A DNA stretch of 64,000 bases from Dama dama (GCF_033118175.1 NC_083693.1:59141981-59205980), one strand, 5' to 3'. Positions 44,379 to 55,925 are shown, counted from the stretch's first letter. The notes: generated from the sequence alone by a model not told the origin. Numbers and translations are program-made.

Positions 44379-44587
44379 TGAAAGTGTTAGTCACTCAGTT
44401 GTGTTTGACTCTTTATGACCATGGACTGTAGCTCACCAGACTCTTCTGTACATGGGATTCTCCAGGCAAGAATACTGGAGTGGGTTGTCCTTCCCTTCTC
44501 CAGGGAATGTTCCTGACCCAGGGATCGAACCCAGGGATCTCCTGCATTACAGGCTGATTCTTTATCATCTGAGCCACTAGGGAAGCA
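44379..44587 (-). mobile_element. Bov-tA SINE nested in ancient L1
   Basis: Tail side TGAAAGTGTTAGTCACTCAG, head CTAGGGAAGCAC at 44576-44587. L1 sequence resumes with AAACACTTCAAGTAGC. The 5S fragment lies in or beside its tail. Confidence 0.94.
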
Positions 44588-45060
44588 CAAACACTTCAAG
44601 TAGCATTCATACCAGTTTGTTTCAAGCTCTTCCAAAATATACAAGAGGAGGAAACACTTCCTAACTCATCCTAGGAGGGCAGCATTACCTGATACAAATA
44701 TCTGTAACAGGAGTATTTGAAATTACCAAAATCAAAGTGCCCAATAGCAATAGAATATAAAAATAAAGTATATGACATTCAGGTAATATAATACTGAATA
44801 AAAATGAGAGTGGAATGAAAGGACATGGATGAATCTCACAAATCCAATATTAAAGAAAAGAGGTCACAAAAGAATATGTATTATATCTTTCCATATCCAT
44901 AAACTTCAGAAACAGGCAAGACTATTATGTTAGATGTGAGGATACTGGAATAACTGGGGAAAGTGGTGTTCTGTTTCTTTATGTGGATTCTAGTTACATA
45001 AATGTGTTCATTATACAGAAGTGTATCAAGTGGCACACTTCTGTCTTCTGTACTTTTCTA
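44588..45060 (+). mobile_element. Ancient L1, ORF2 remnant and L1M-type 3' UTR
   Basis: CAAGCTCTTCCAAAATATACAAGAGG is ORF2; after an internal loss, AAACTTCAGAAACAGGCAAGAC and CATTATACAGAAGTGTATCAAGTGGCACAC follow the 3' UTR of old mammalian L1M families. Confidence 0.7.
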
Positions 45061-45184
45061 TGTGTCTGTTTTTAGGTTGAAGACTGACTGATGTAAAATT
45101 GAGTTTTCTGCAAAACTGTGCTCGTTTCTGGAGAATCTGGGGAAGAGTGCTTTTCCCACTTATTTATATTGTTGACAAAATTCA

Positions 45185-45615
45185 GTTTCTTGAGGCTGTG
45201 ATGATCCCCATGATCCCCATTTCCTTGTTGTCTCTCAAGTCAAGGCCATCTCTAGCTACTAGAGTCCACCACATTTCATGGTTTGTGGCCTGTTTGCTCC
45301 ATTTTTCAAAAGCAACAGCAGCTCAAGTCTCTTTCATCTTCAGATCTCAGCAGTCCTTTCTCACACCATTGCCTCTCTCTCTGATCTCCCTCTGCACTTC
45401 TGTTTTAAGGGCTCAAGTGATTATATTGGGCTCGCTTAGATAATCAAGGAAAATCAACTCTGTTTTAAGGTCTATATCTTTCTTTTCTTCCATCTGCAGG
45501 ATTCCTTCTGCCATGTGCAGGACACACTCATGGGTTCCAGGGACTAGGCCTTGGATGTCTCTGTGGCTGTCATTCTTCTGCCTACCACAATGTGAGACTT
45601 TAAATTCCGCCTTCC
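45185..45615 (-). mobile_element. Decayed LTR-like repeat (MLT-type?)
   Basis: TAAGGGCTCAAGTGATTATATTGGGC, TAGATAATCAAGG, CATGGGTTCCAGGGACTAGG and TTCTTCTGCCTACCACA follow a widespread mammalian repeat that I associate with MaLR-like LTRs; class is not certain. Noncoding. Confidence 0.5.
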
Positions 45616-45695
45616 ACAAAAATGTTTTTGGAAGTATATCTCGACAAGAGCAACTCAAGAATAATTATTCTTCCTTAGAGTTAGAGCCTTCCATG

Positions 45696-47513
45696 TTGTT
45701 GTTCAATCAGTTGTGTCCGACTCTTTCTGACCCATGGACTGCAGCACTCCACGCTTCCCTGTCCTTCACAATCTCTTGAAATTTGCTAAAACTCATGTCC
45801 ATTGAGTTGACAATGCTATCTAACCATTCTCATCCTCTGTTGGCCGCTTCTCCTCCTGCCCTCAATCTTTCCCAGCATCAGGGTCTTTTCCAATGAGTCA
45901 GCCCTTCACGTCAGGTGGACAAAGTGATGGAGATCCAGCTGCAGCATCAGTCCTTCCAGTGAATATTCAGGGTTGATTTCCTTTAGGATTAACTGGTTGG
46001 ATCTCCTTGCTGTCCAAGGGACTCTCAAGAGTCTTCTCCAGGACGACAGCTTGAAAGCATCAGTTCTTCAGTGATCAGCCTTCTCTATGATCCAGCTCTC
46101 ACATCCCTACATGATGACTGGAAAAACCATAGCTTTGACTAGATTGACCTTTGTAGGCATAGTGATGTCTCTGTTTTTGAATGCGCTGTCTAGGTTTGTC
46201 ATAGCTTGCCTTCCAAGGAGCAAGTGTCTTTTAATTTCAGGGCTTCAGTCACCATCTGCAGGGATTTTGGAGCCTAAGAAATTAAGTTCTGTCACTGCTT
46301 CCCTTTTTTCCTGTTCTGTTTTCCATGAAATGATAGAATCAGATGCCACGATCTTAGTTTTTTTTGTTTTTTTTTTTTTTTTAATGTTGCATTTTAAACC
46401 AGGTTCTTCATTATCCTCTTTCACCCTCATCAAGAGGTTCTTTAGTTCCTCTTCATTTTGTGCCCTTATAGTGTTATCATCTGCATATCTGAGGTTGTTA
46501 TTTCTCCCTGCAATCTTGATTCCAGCCTGTGAAGCATCCAACCTGGTATTTCACATGGTATACTCTGCACATAAGTTAAATAAGCAGGGTGACAATATAT
46601 ATAAAGCCTTGTTGTACTCCTTTTTCAGTTTGGAACTATCCAGTTGTTCCATGTTGTGTTCTAACTGTTGCTGCTTGAACTGCATACAGTTTTTTCAGGA
46701 GGCAGGTAAAGTGGTCTGGTAGTCCCATCTCTTTAATATAAAATTTTCCAAAGTTTGTTGTTCTCCCCACAGTCAAAGACTTTAGTGTAGGCAATTAAGC
46801 AGAAGTAGATGTTTTTCTGCAATTATCTTGCTTTTTCTTGACCCATCGGATGTTAACAATTTTATTTTTGGTTTTTGTGCCTTTTCTAAACCCAGCTTGT
46901 ACATCTGGAAGTTATTGGTTCACCTGCTGCTGTAGCCTAGCCTGAAAGATTTTGAACATAATCTTACTAGCTTGCAAAATGAGCACACATGTACAGTAGT
47001 TTAAATATTCTTTGGCATTGCCCTTATTTGAGATTGGAGTGAAAACTGACCTTTATAGTCCTGTGGCCACTGCTGAGTTTTCCAAATTTGCTGGCATATT
47101 GAGTGCAGCACTTTCACAGCATCATCTTTCAGGATTTGAAATAGCTCAGCTAGAATTCCATCACCTCCACTAGCCTTAATCATAAGGCCCACTTGACTTT
47201 GCACTCAAGATGTCTGCCTCTAAGTTAGTAATCACACCATCGTGGTTATCTGGGTCATTCAGATCTTTCTTGTACAGTTCTGTATATTGTTGCTTCCTCT
47301 TCTTAACTTCTGTCTGTTAGGTCCTTACCGTTTCTATCCTTTTTACCCAACTGGATGCAAAGTTCCGGAGAAGAGCAAAAAGGGGCAAGAAGGCCTTTTA
47401 AAATAAACCATGCAAGGAAAAAGAAGAAAACAATAGAATGGGAAAGACTAGAGATCTCTTAATGAAAATTAGAGATATCAAAGGAACATTTCATGCAAGG
47501 AAGGACACGATAA
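45696..47513 (-). mobile_element. BovB LINE with 5' inversion (twin-primed)
   Basis: One insertion in two opposed segments. 45696-47342 is antisense BovB from the (GTT)n-reversed tail through the RT to GGTCCTTACCGTTTCTATCC. 47346-47513 is sense BovB from just upstream in the element (AAAGTTCCGGAGAAGAGC; GAATGGGAAAGACTAGAGATC; GAACATTTCATGC; CGATAAAG). The two segments are neighbours in the intact element, meeting at ATAAAGGA. A perfect 13-bp target-site duplication AGAGCCTTCCATG is at 45683-45695 and 47514-47526, proving a single event. Frames are broken throughout. Confidence 0.95.
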
Positions 47514-47526
47514 AGAGCCTTCCATG

Positions 47527-48089
47527 GGACCTACACTCTTTGCCCTCTGATTCTCTGAGACTGATAAACTTCCTGGGATCATCCTAAATTTTCTCTTAAA
47601 AGTGAGCCTGGTGCTCCTTAAAAACTGCTTAATTAAGCTTGGGAAATTCTGACTTCAGTCTTCTCTTGTGGGAGATCATATTATGCATTCATGTAAAAAG
47701 ATTCAAGGGTACCTGCAATAAATATACTTACTTAGCTGTGCTAACCAAGTATACTTGAACATGAAACATTTTTAAATGCCCTGTAAGATCTCTTAACATC
47801 ATTCATAAGAAATGAATTTTTTTATCTAAACATTGAACATGATTCTTCAATATTAATTTTTTGCTGTATTACCAGTATTACTGCTTTCCTTTCTATTGCT
47901 TTATTAAAATATTGATGGAGCTTTTATGCTATTTTAATTTTTTGATATATGTTATTTCTTCAAAATCACCCCTCTTTCACAGATGAGAAAACCAAGGTAG
48001 AATAATGTTTCCAAATTCCCACTGCTAGTAATTGACAGAGTATCTAAACCATCTCTAGGTCTCCATTTTTACCTCTTCCCAAACTGTAC
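47527..48089. other. Unannotated AT-rich sequence
   Basis: No gene or repeat recognised, apart from a weak MIR-like CACAGATGAGAAAACCAAGG at 47980-48000. Confidence 0.45.
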
Positions 48090-48282
48090 TGTGGCTCAGT
48101 CGTAAAGAATCCTCCTACAGAGCAGGAGACGAAGGAGATGTGGGCTTGATCCCTGGGTCGGGAAGGTTACGTGGAAAAGAGAATGGCTTCCCACTCCAGT
48201 ATTCTTGCCTGGGAAATCCCGTGGACAGAAGAGCCTGGTGGGCTACAGTCCACGAGGTCACAAAGAGTCAGACACAACTTCA
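48090..48282 (+). mobile_element. Bov-tA SINE, head slightly truncated
   Basis: Starts at TGTGGCTCAGTCG (first ~10 bp missing), then TTGATCCCTGGGTCGGG, CCACTCCAGTATTCTTGCC and CACAAAGAGTCAGACAC. Confidence 0.93.
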
Positions 48283-48645
48283 TTCTAAAATACTGATTGC
48301 CTTTTTTGCTTAAAGCATTTCCAGTAAATTCTTGTTACCAGTAAGAGAACATCAGATGTGCTTCGTGTGTAAAGGAACACCCTTCTGGATATTCCCACAT
48401 GCTGCACACAACCATGGGTGCACCTCCTTGTCAACATAGGTCTGCTCCCTGTCTTTCTGAATGTTCTTTCACTCTCTCTACTCTGAGTCATAAATTCTAT
48501 TCATTTTCCCAGGAGCACCTCAAATATCACCATTTCTGTGAAGATGTCTCTCCTCTGGATGGAATATGTGCTCTTGTCCTAAGCAGTTGTTTAGTGGGTG
48601 TCTATTGATATGAATTTACTTTGCATCTTGGCTCAAAGAGAAGTG

Positions 48646-48676
<31 letters not shown>

Positions 48677-49894
48677 TCCTCTAATAAATTGTAAAATAGC
48701 TTTCCTCCATTCCTCACTTATAAATTTTTAATTTTTTGTTGACAAGTGGTTATTAAAATCTTTTAAGAAATTTGAGAATATTTGTCAGTAGAGTGATTAC
48801 TCAACTTTGTTAAAAGAAGACTTTATGAAAGAAAAGATACTTTTTCATTCTAAATTTGCAGTTGTTGTATGACTGATACCTCCAGCTCTTCCCCAAATTA
48901 GATGGTGACCTTCTCAAGAATGACAGTGGAAACAATGATTTACCTATGTTTTGAGTCTCAGCTCTTGCTCTTTCAAATACTGCTTTTACATGTAACACAC
49001 ACACACAATGTATGCTTATTAAAGGTGTGACTAATGAGTGATTAATAAAAATGATGGGTAGAATGAGGATAGGGTTGAGGTGCTTAATAAATAGATCCTG
49101 TTGCTTAAATCTACTTCAGAACTGAATGAAGTATGTTCTTGTTTAAAGATGTTTGTTTTGAAGAAAAATGCTATCACTTTCAAAGCACCTGCACTTAAGG
49201 CTGCATATTGAAGGCTCTCATGGATTATTACTTCCAGGTCATAATATAATCTCTTAGCGCTGTACATGTTAATGGGATAAGTGCCACACAAAAGCTTTAA
49301 TTCTAATTAAAGTAGAAACAAAAAAGAGAAGTAGAGTTAAGCAGCATATTAAAAGGAATAACAATTTTTCTGTGATACAGCTATTTCATTTCTGTATTCA
49401 CTGGTTTAACTTCAGTGAGTAATTTCAATTTTGTTATCTTTTTCATATCACCTCTATCTGTTTTGGGATCATCAGTTGGCCATTATTTTTGCAGTTCACT
49501 CATGGCACCTCCTCTAATCTGTACACTGCCCCCTGTCTCTATATAAACCCACTTCCTGAAGTTAGGTCTAGGAAAAACATGACCTTAAATGTTTTAGTAT
49601 TTCAGGAAAAAATAAGTGTTACTAGATGAAAACTTCGTTTTCTGCAGTAAAAAATTAGGTGGGGGATGGAGATATACTTAGAAGTGAGGATAAAAGTTTC
49701 CCTCATTTTTACAAATTAACAGAAATAGTACATATATTGTTGAAAGTTGTGGATCATGAGATCTTGCCTCTTTTGCTCAAATGCAATTAGTGTAAATTCA
49801 AAAAGATGAACTATTTCTTAGTAAAAATGCTGTGATATACCATATTTCCTACTCCAAGGAAAAGTTACAGTAATGTAGCTGTGGTGGTGTACCT
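48283..49894. other. Unannotated AT-rich sequence with (AT)n
   Basis: Contains (TA)n at 48647-48675 and a short (CA)n at 48997-49009. No gene recognised. Confidence 0.5.
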
Positions 49895-50114
49895 GTATGT
49901 GTGTTTAGTTGCCCAGCTGTGTCCGACTTTGCAACCCCATGGACTGTAGCCCACCAGGCTCCTCTGTCCATGGGATTTCCCAGGCAAGAATCCTGGGGTA
50001 GGTTGCCATTTCCTACTCCAGGGTAACTTCCTGACCCAGGGATCGAACCCACATGTGTTGGGTTTCTTGCTTTGGCAGGCGGATTCTTGACCACTGCACT
50101 ACTTGGAAGCCCCA
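49895..50114 (-). mobile_element. Bov-tA SINE
   Basis: Minus-strand copy, GTTTAGTTGCCCAGCTGTG at left, TTGGAAGCCCC head. TGGTGTACCT at 49885-49894 and 50115-50124 is a 10-bp target duplication. Confidence 0.95.
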
Positions 50115-50124
50115 TGGTGTACCT

Positions 50125-52545
50125 ATGACTTGTAATTAAACCATGAAGGCAGCACCTGAATGCATGTGGTGGATAAATTGTGAAAATCAGTGAAATGAGA
50201 GAACAGTTCTTATCAGAGACTTTTCAGAACAGGTTTAGAATTCTAACATATGAATTGCATTCTGGAAAACATACTTCAGTTTATTTGGAAAGCATTTCAA
50301 ATGAGATTACAGATATGTGATAAATATACTGAATCTAAAGCCAAATTTCTCTTTAAATATAAGAGCCAGAGTAAAAAATTGGGCTCTTGATTATGTTACA
50401 TATGGTGTTTAGATTTTTGTGTGAAACACTTATGTAAAGATTCCTCAATATGGAAACATAATTTTGTAAAAAAATTAAGAACATGAGTAAAGGTACTTTT
50501 TTACATAAATGAATTTAAATTAAGTAGGTACATCTGTTTAACATGGAAACTTATGGCAGTTGTTTCATTTTCTGAAGCTGTTCATAGCAAGAGTTAGTTA
50601 ATAAAAATACTGTAAATGTAATTTTAGTTTAATTTTCATAAACAGATTGGGTGGCTTAAAGTACCAAATGCCATAACGAAGTTGATTAAAAAACATCAAT
50701 TTACATTATATGGGTAGTTTATTAGAATTGCAAATTCAAGTCCAAGTATTTGACAGTCTCAGGCCTTTCCACATACTTAATAAACCAAAATTGATGGGTC
50801 TGTTGCACTTGAGAAAAGTTAAAAATTGGGATGTTTTATTAATGATTCAGTTCTCACTAAAAACTAATGCCTGACTTGATCCCCATTCTCTGGCAGTGGT
50901 AATTCTTGTCAGCATTGCTATAATTTAATGCAGGGAAAGGAAGAGAATCACTGTAGTAATCAAAATATCCTCTTTCCAGCTTTGCCCACATTACATTTCT
51001 TTTAAATTGCAAACTGTGGCTCCATCCATACTGCCCTAAATTGCCATTTACTGTAAATTATAATGATCAATATGCACCTTTCAACATTCCCCTTACTGAT
51101 TTTGTTAATGCAGCCCTACTCAAAAGTACCCCAATCTATGAGCAAAATGAAATTGTTAATTCATTCCCAGAGGTTGATAAATATCATAATCAAAACTATG
51201 TATATTTTTGTATTTTTACATTCAATATGAAAGATGCATATTTAAAGGAAGACAACTATCTAATCCATCACTGTCATCAACATTATGCAAAATTGTTAAT
51301 GATCTATGACAAGTGAATTTCAGCATGTCATGTAAATTTTCCTTTCTGTGTAAATCATGTCAATGTTCCTTTCCTTTCCTTGGCATCTTTTCACTAGTTC
51401 CCAGGTAATTCACAACTAAATTTGCTTCCTAACTTCAATTCAAACATCTTAACTATAGGTACAGCTGATTTGGAAAGCATCCAGACTTGTAGAATTCATA
51501 TATTGATGCAAAATTTTGTTTCTCCCATATCGCCTCCCCTTCTTCCTTTTGACATACTTTGACCTGAGATAGTTTCTTTGTCCTTTTTGAAAATCAGTTT
51601 TAACCTTCACATTAACTTTCGTGATTAAGTTCTAAGCCCTTTGTCAGAACTCTACTGTTATTATCTCACAGGTTTCCCAAAAATTCTACGCTAACCTTGT
51701 TTTAGAGATTATTGCTTTTTTGGCAGTACTTGAGCACATCATGAAACTCTCAGCAGGTTTTTACTGTCACCAATAAGTTGTCATATTGGCATAAGCCCCA
51801 TGACCCCTCTGCCTGATCTTATATTCTAGTCCCTTCCGGCAAAAAATTTCAAAAGGAAATTACATGCTTTTATTTTTGCTACTGAAATCACTGTTGCATT
51901 TTTTGTCAGGCTATTTCTTGTAGGGTAATTAAGAAATGTTAATATGTCTCTTTATTTACAGGAACTGCCTTAATGCAAGCTTAGTGTTAGTCTTAGGGAA
52001 AAGATCTTGAATTAATATTGATAAAGAAGCTGGTTTATTTATAAAGCCAATGCCATAGCATTCTTGAATTAGCTGTCTCCCAATTTGAGAATGGAGATGA
52101 TTTCAAGTAAATATTTTTAAAAATTCAGCAGACTCGATCTAAAGTTTTCAAATCAATTGTCGTCATTAGTTTATGTAACAAGTAGTACTTTGAAGGCAAT
52201 TGTGCTTGGCTCTGTTCTCACTCATAGTGAGGGGAATACCAATAGAGAGAGCAAAGGAATAGAAAAATGGCAGCATTTCAGGCATAATATAATGACATCT
52301 TGGCATAGGAAGGTGATGATAGAGATAAAGACAAATGTGTAAATTCAGGACGTGTTTATTTGTGGGTGGATTTTTTGGGAATTGCCAATCTTAGAGCATG
52401 GGAAAAGTAATAATACAATAATGACTCAAGTAACTTTTAACACCTGGGGTGGGGACAATGGGGTTGGGTGGAATAGATTTATTGGGCTAAATCAGGCTCT
52501 CATTTTGCATATGATATATTTGAGGTGCTTATTAAATATCTAAAA
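50125..52545. other. Unannotated AT-rich sequence
   Basis: The longest stretch in the window (2.4 kb) free of recognised transposons. A 91-codon open frame at 51041-51316 (plus) has no recognisable domain and low-complexity Asn/Tyr/His content typical of AT-rich chance frames. Confidence 0.45.
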
Positions 52546-52736
52546 AGTGAAAGTGAAGTCGCTCAGTAGTGTCCGACTCTTTGTGACCCCATGGACCACA
52601 CTCCTCCGTCCATGGGATTTTCCAGGCAAGAGTACTGGAGTGGGTTGCCATTTCTTTCTCCAGAGGATCTTCCTGACCCAGGGATCGAACCCGGGTCTCC
52701 TGCATTGTAGGCAGATGCTTTACTATCAGAGCCTCT
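52546..52736 (-). mobile_element. Bov-tA SINE, main part (split by BovB)
   Basis: AAAGTGAAAGTGAAGTCGCTCAG to GCTTTACTATCAGAGCCTCT. The missing head CTAGGGAAGTC is found at 53093-53103, on the far side of a BovB fragment. Confidence 0.94.
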
Positions 52737-53089
52737 CAGTTCAGTTCAATTCAGTCACTTAGTTGTGTCCAACTCTTTGCGACCCCATGAATCGCAGCCC
52801 GCCAGGACTCCCTGTCCATCACCAACTCCCGGAGTTTACTCAAACTCATGTCCATCGAGTCGGTGATACCATCCAGCCATCTCATCCTCTGTCGTCCCCT
52901 TCTCCTCCTGCCCCCAATCCCTCCCAGCATCAGGGCCTTTTCCAATGAGTCAACTCTTCGCATGAGGTGGCCAAAGTATTGGAGTTTCAGCTTCACCATC
53001 AGTCCTTCCAATGAACACCCAGGACTGATCTCCTTCAGGATGGACTGGTTGGATCTCCTTGCAGTCCAAGGGACTCTCAAGAGTCTTCT
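52737..53089 (-). mobile_element. BovB LINE 3' fragment nested in Bov-tA
   Basis: Reversed tail CAGTTCAGTTCAATTCAG, then antisense BovB to CTCTCAAGAGTCTTCT. Low divergence (109-codon frame on the minus strand at 52751-53080). CCTCT at 52732-52736 and 53090-53094 is the apparent short target duplication. Confidence 0.93.
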
Positions 53090-53103
53090 CCTCTAGGGAA
53101 GTC
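53090..53103 (-). mobile_element. Bov-tA SINE head, displaced
   Basis: CCTCTAGGGAAGTC completes the Bov-tA head interrupted at 52736. Confidence 0.85.
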
Positions 53104-53111
53104 TTTATCTA

Positions 53112-53152
53112 ACTATATATATATATACATATATATACATATATATATATAT
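53112..53152. repeat. (TA)n compound microsatellite
   Basis: CTATATATATATATACATATATATAC and more TA units. A second short (TA)n is at 53202-53215. Confidence 0.95.
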
Positions 53153-53399
53153 TAATAAGCAGGTAGATATAAGAGGCTAGAACTCAGAATAGAAGTTAGA
53201 ACTATATATATATATACAGAGAGAATAGTAACCTTACAGATATTATTTAAAATGTTGGGTAATGGTGAGATTACTTGAGTAAGAATATAGACAATGAATA
53301 ATATAGAAGCTCAAAGAAGATTTTGGATCCTGAAGGAACAGCTGTGTTTAGCTGTCAGGTAGAAGACAGAATAGCTATTGTAGTAATGATAACAAAAAT

Positions 53400-53605
53400 A
53401 ACAGCAACAACTATGATTCATTTCATCCCTACTCTGAATCAATCAATATTCTAAGGCTTTTTACACTCTTTTAGAATAGCTATATAATCCTCATGATGAC
53501 CACATAGTGTTTTTACTATTAACATCTTCATTTTGTCTGAGGGGAAGCTAAGGCACCGAGGAGTGAAGTGACTCCTCCTGGATGAAGTGAGTTTTGGTTG
53601 TTTGT
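53400..53605 (+). mobile_element. MIR-like fragment
   Basis: CTGAATCAATCAATATTCTAAGGC, TATATAATCCTCATGATGACC and TTCATTTTGTCTGAGGGGAAGC follow MIR order (TTCTAAGC; AATCCTCACAACAACC; CATTTTACAGATGAGGAAAC). Confidence 0.6.
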
Positions 53606-54149
53606 TTTGTAATAAGGACACGCTAGAACACATTTGTGTGTTATGACCTAGTGGAGATAGAGAAAAATTGTGAACGTAAGAAAAGGGATTAACTCTTATA
53701 ATTACGTCCTTGAGGAAAATCTACAATCCAGAACTCAAGAGAAGAGGTTAGTCTTTGTGGAAATCAGTGTTTGAAGGGAAGATATAATGAATAAATGTGC
53801 AATGTGAGTATTTTGTTGTGTAGTTTTTGTATGGGAAGATGAGACTGTTTTCTTTTGATTGCTTCTGGTTGGTTGTTGTTTTAATGGAGATAATCAAAGG
53901 GGATTGATTTGTGTAGGAGAACCTAATCATCATGTAGACTTTACATTCAGTGCCCTTGGAATCTTCACATTTCCATTCAATAACACAATGTTTCACAAAC
54001 AGCATACACTCATCAAGTATCTGTTTTATGAATTGTCTGTCTGCAAGGATCCTTGACTCTAGACATGAATTAATTAAATGCTCTAGGTGAAAGACAGATA
54101 ACATTCTATCACAGCACAAAAAAAGCATTCATTTAAACCCAGCCATCTT
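53606..54149. other. Unannotated sequence
   Basis: A 126-codon minus-strand frame (53748-54128) has no recognisable domain and Ile/Lys/Ser-rich composition typical of AT-rich DNA; I consider it chance. Confidence 0.45.
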
Positions 54150-54480
54150 GAAAGGTTCATAGAGGAAAACACATTTCAGCTGACACTCTTGAAATGAATG
54201 GGCAAGTTTTTGAGAAAACTATATTCCAGATGGAGATGGCAGGGTAGGCAAAGGCATGACCAAAAGTAATAAAGCTGATTTGGCTTAAATGTCGAGTGAG
54301 TAAAGTCATATAGTAGGATGTAATTCACACACGCTATTAGGGACAGATTGTGAAGGCCTTGAATATCACGCTGAGTATAGATTTATTCTGTAATAAACCG
54401 GGAGACACTGGAGGTTTTTGAACAGTAGAGTGATGAGACAATATATTCGGAAGTAGATAATGAGGCTTACTGTTTGGAAA
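54150..54480 (-). mobile_element. L2 LINE 3' fragment, antisense
   Basis: TTTCAGCTGACACTCTTGAAATG, GGTAGGCAAAGGCATGACC, TGTGAAGGCCTTGAATATCACGC and ACACTGGAGGTTTTTGAACAG parallel antisense L2. Ancient. Confidence 0.65.
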
Positions 54481-55439
54481 TTTGGAGTATATGATATTTT
54501 AATACCACTGGATTTATCTAGCTACCCTTTAGGTTGGCATAACGTTTCCTTATATGATCCTTTCTATTCCAAGCCTAAAGCAACATGAGGACAGTGTTTG
54601 CTTGTACAGTTGTGCAAGGATGTCCTAGATACAAGGATGTTTTTTGTCTGTTAAAATACAGCTAAATATTTTAACCATTTAGTATCCCATGCACATTTCC
54701 ATTTTGAAAAATTTAACTCCAAAGGGATTTTCCTCACTAAGAAAACTCTTGATGACTACTGTTAGCAAGCTGAATAAACATTTCTATAAATGTTTAACTA
54801 GACATATTGCCTAAAATAAATTTTTGATTTACCTGCAACAACAGGAAGAGTTCTGTAAAACAGATGTTTTTACCAAAAAAACTATTCTGACTCTTAGGAT
54901 ATAACCAAATAAAAATGCATTTTATGAAATCATGTATCACTGTAGACTTTCTTAGTGTCTGGAAACCTTGTGGATAAAACATAGAAAATCCTCAGTAATT
55001 ATTTTCTTTCAGCAATATTTCAGAAATCAACCTCTAACTTTCTGTCTCCCCCTTTATTATCCTGATACCTAGGCATTTCCAGACAGTTAATTTTATGCTT
55101 TAAGGACAGTTGCCCTCCATGAATGTATCTGACCGAGACTGTGTTAGCACAGAAATTAAAAATTTTATATATCATAAGTGTAAAGTCAAATCTCAGTATT
55201 TTTTAAGGAGGTGAATATGGCATGTGTGCATTAAGGCACTGTCTCTCTCTCACTTAGTTCTACTTGTAGCTAATAGAGAAAATATTTGAGCTAATAGAGA
55301 AAATAATCTTGACCTCAAGATTAGAGGTCAAGTCATTAAACAAAGAGAATCATTCTCTATAAATACACAGTCAAAATCTCGATACTGAATGTGTGATTTT
55401 AACCTATCAATTCATGCATTTAATTGTTATCCCTTGATT
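54481..55439. other. Unannotated AT-rich sequence
   Basis: No gene or repeat recognised. 55276-55335 contains a short local direct repeat (GAGCTAATAGAGAAAATA-like) and a small inverted piece (GACCTCAAGATTAGAGGTC). Confidence 0.45.
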
Positions 55440-55560
55440 ATCTATCATCCATTAGGAATGGTACTAGGTGCATAATGCTGGAGATGGAAATTTAAATAAT
55501 ACATAGCACTTTCCCTCAAGGAGTTAATGCCTTAGTGGAGGAAATAATAGGAGAAAGAAC
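55440..55560 (+). mobile_element. L2/MIR-like fragment
   Basis: GAATGGTACTAGGTGCATAATGCTGGAGATG and CCCTCAAGGAGTTAATGCCTTAGTGG match the old repeat block GTGCTAGGTGCTGGGGATAC / CTCATGGAGCTTACATTCTAGTGG. Confidence 0.6.
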
Positions 55561-55714
55561 CTTGGAAAGTGTGCTTTTCTGAGATGTCAACATTTCAGAC
55601 TTTTGTTTTCTGAACCACTTATTGAACACATTTTGAACACCTTAGTACCGAATTTGGGCAACTCTGTTATTGAGTCTTCTAGCTATTCTTGAATGCTTTC
55701 CTAATTATTAATGG

Positions 55715-55925
55715 GCTAAAAATAATAACATATTTAATGAACACATGTGCAAAGTACCTTATCTAAGTGATTCTATGTGTATTTCATTTTCACAGTTAAT
55801 TGAAGTGTATATTATTACTGCTAGTTGCATTTTAGAAATAAAATCTAAGATATAAAAAGCCATAGTGACATGGTTAAGGTCCTACAGGAATTCAGTGACA
55901 GAGCCACGTTCTGATAGGGCCAAAT
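55715..55925 (+). mobile_element. MIR-like fragment
   Basis: GTGCAAAGTACCTTATCTAAGTG, CATTTTAGAAATAAAATCTAAG, GTCCTACAGGAATTCAGTGACAGAGCC follow MIR order. Confidence 0.55.

Noticed and set aside
46087..46722. 211-codon plus-strand frame
   Set aside because: Antisense strand of the inverted BovB; includes an expanded T-run and no recognisable domain.
53748..54128. 126-codon minus-strand frame
   Set aside because: No domain, composition typical of AT-rich noncoding DNA, no neighbouring exon or splice signals that I can support.
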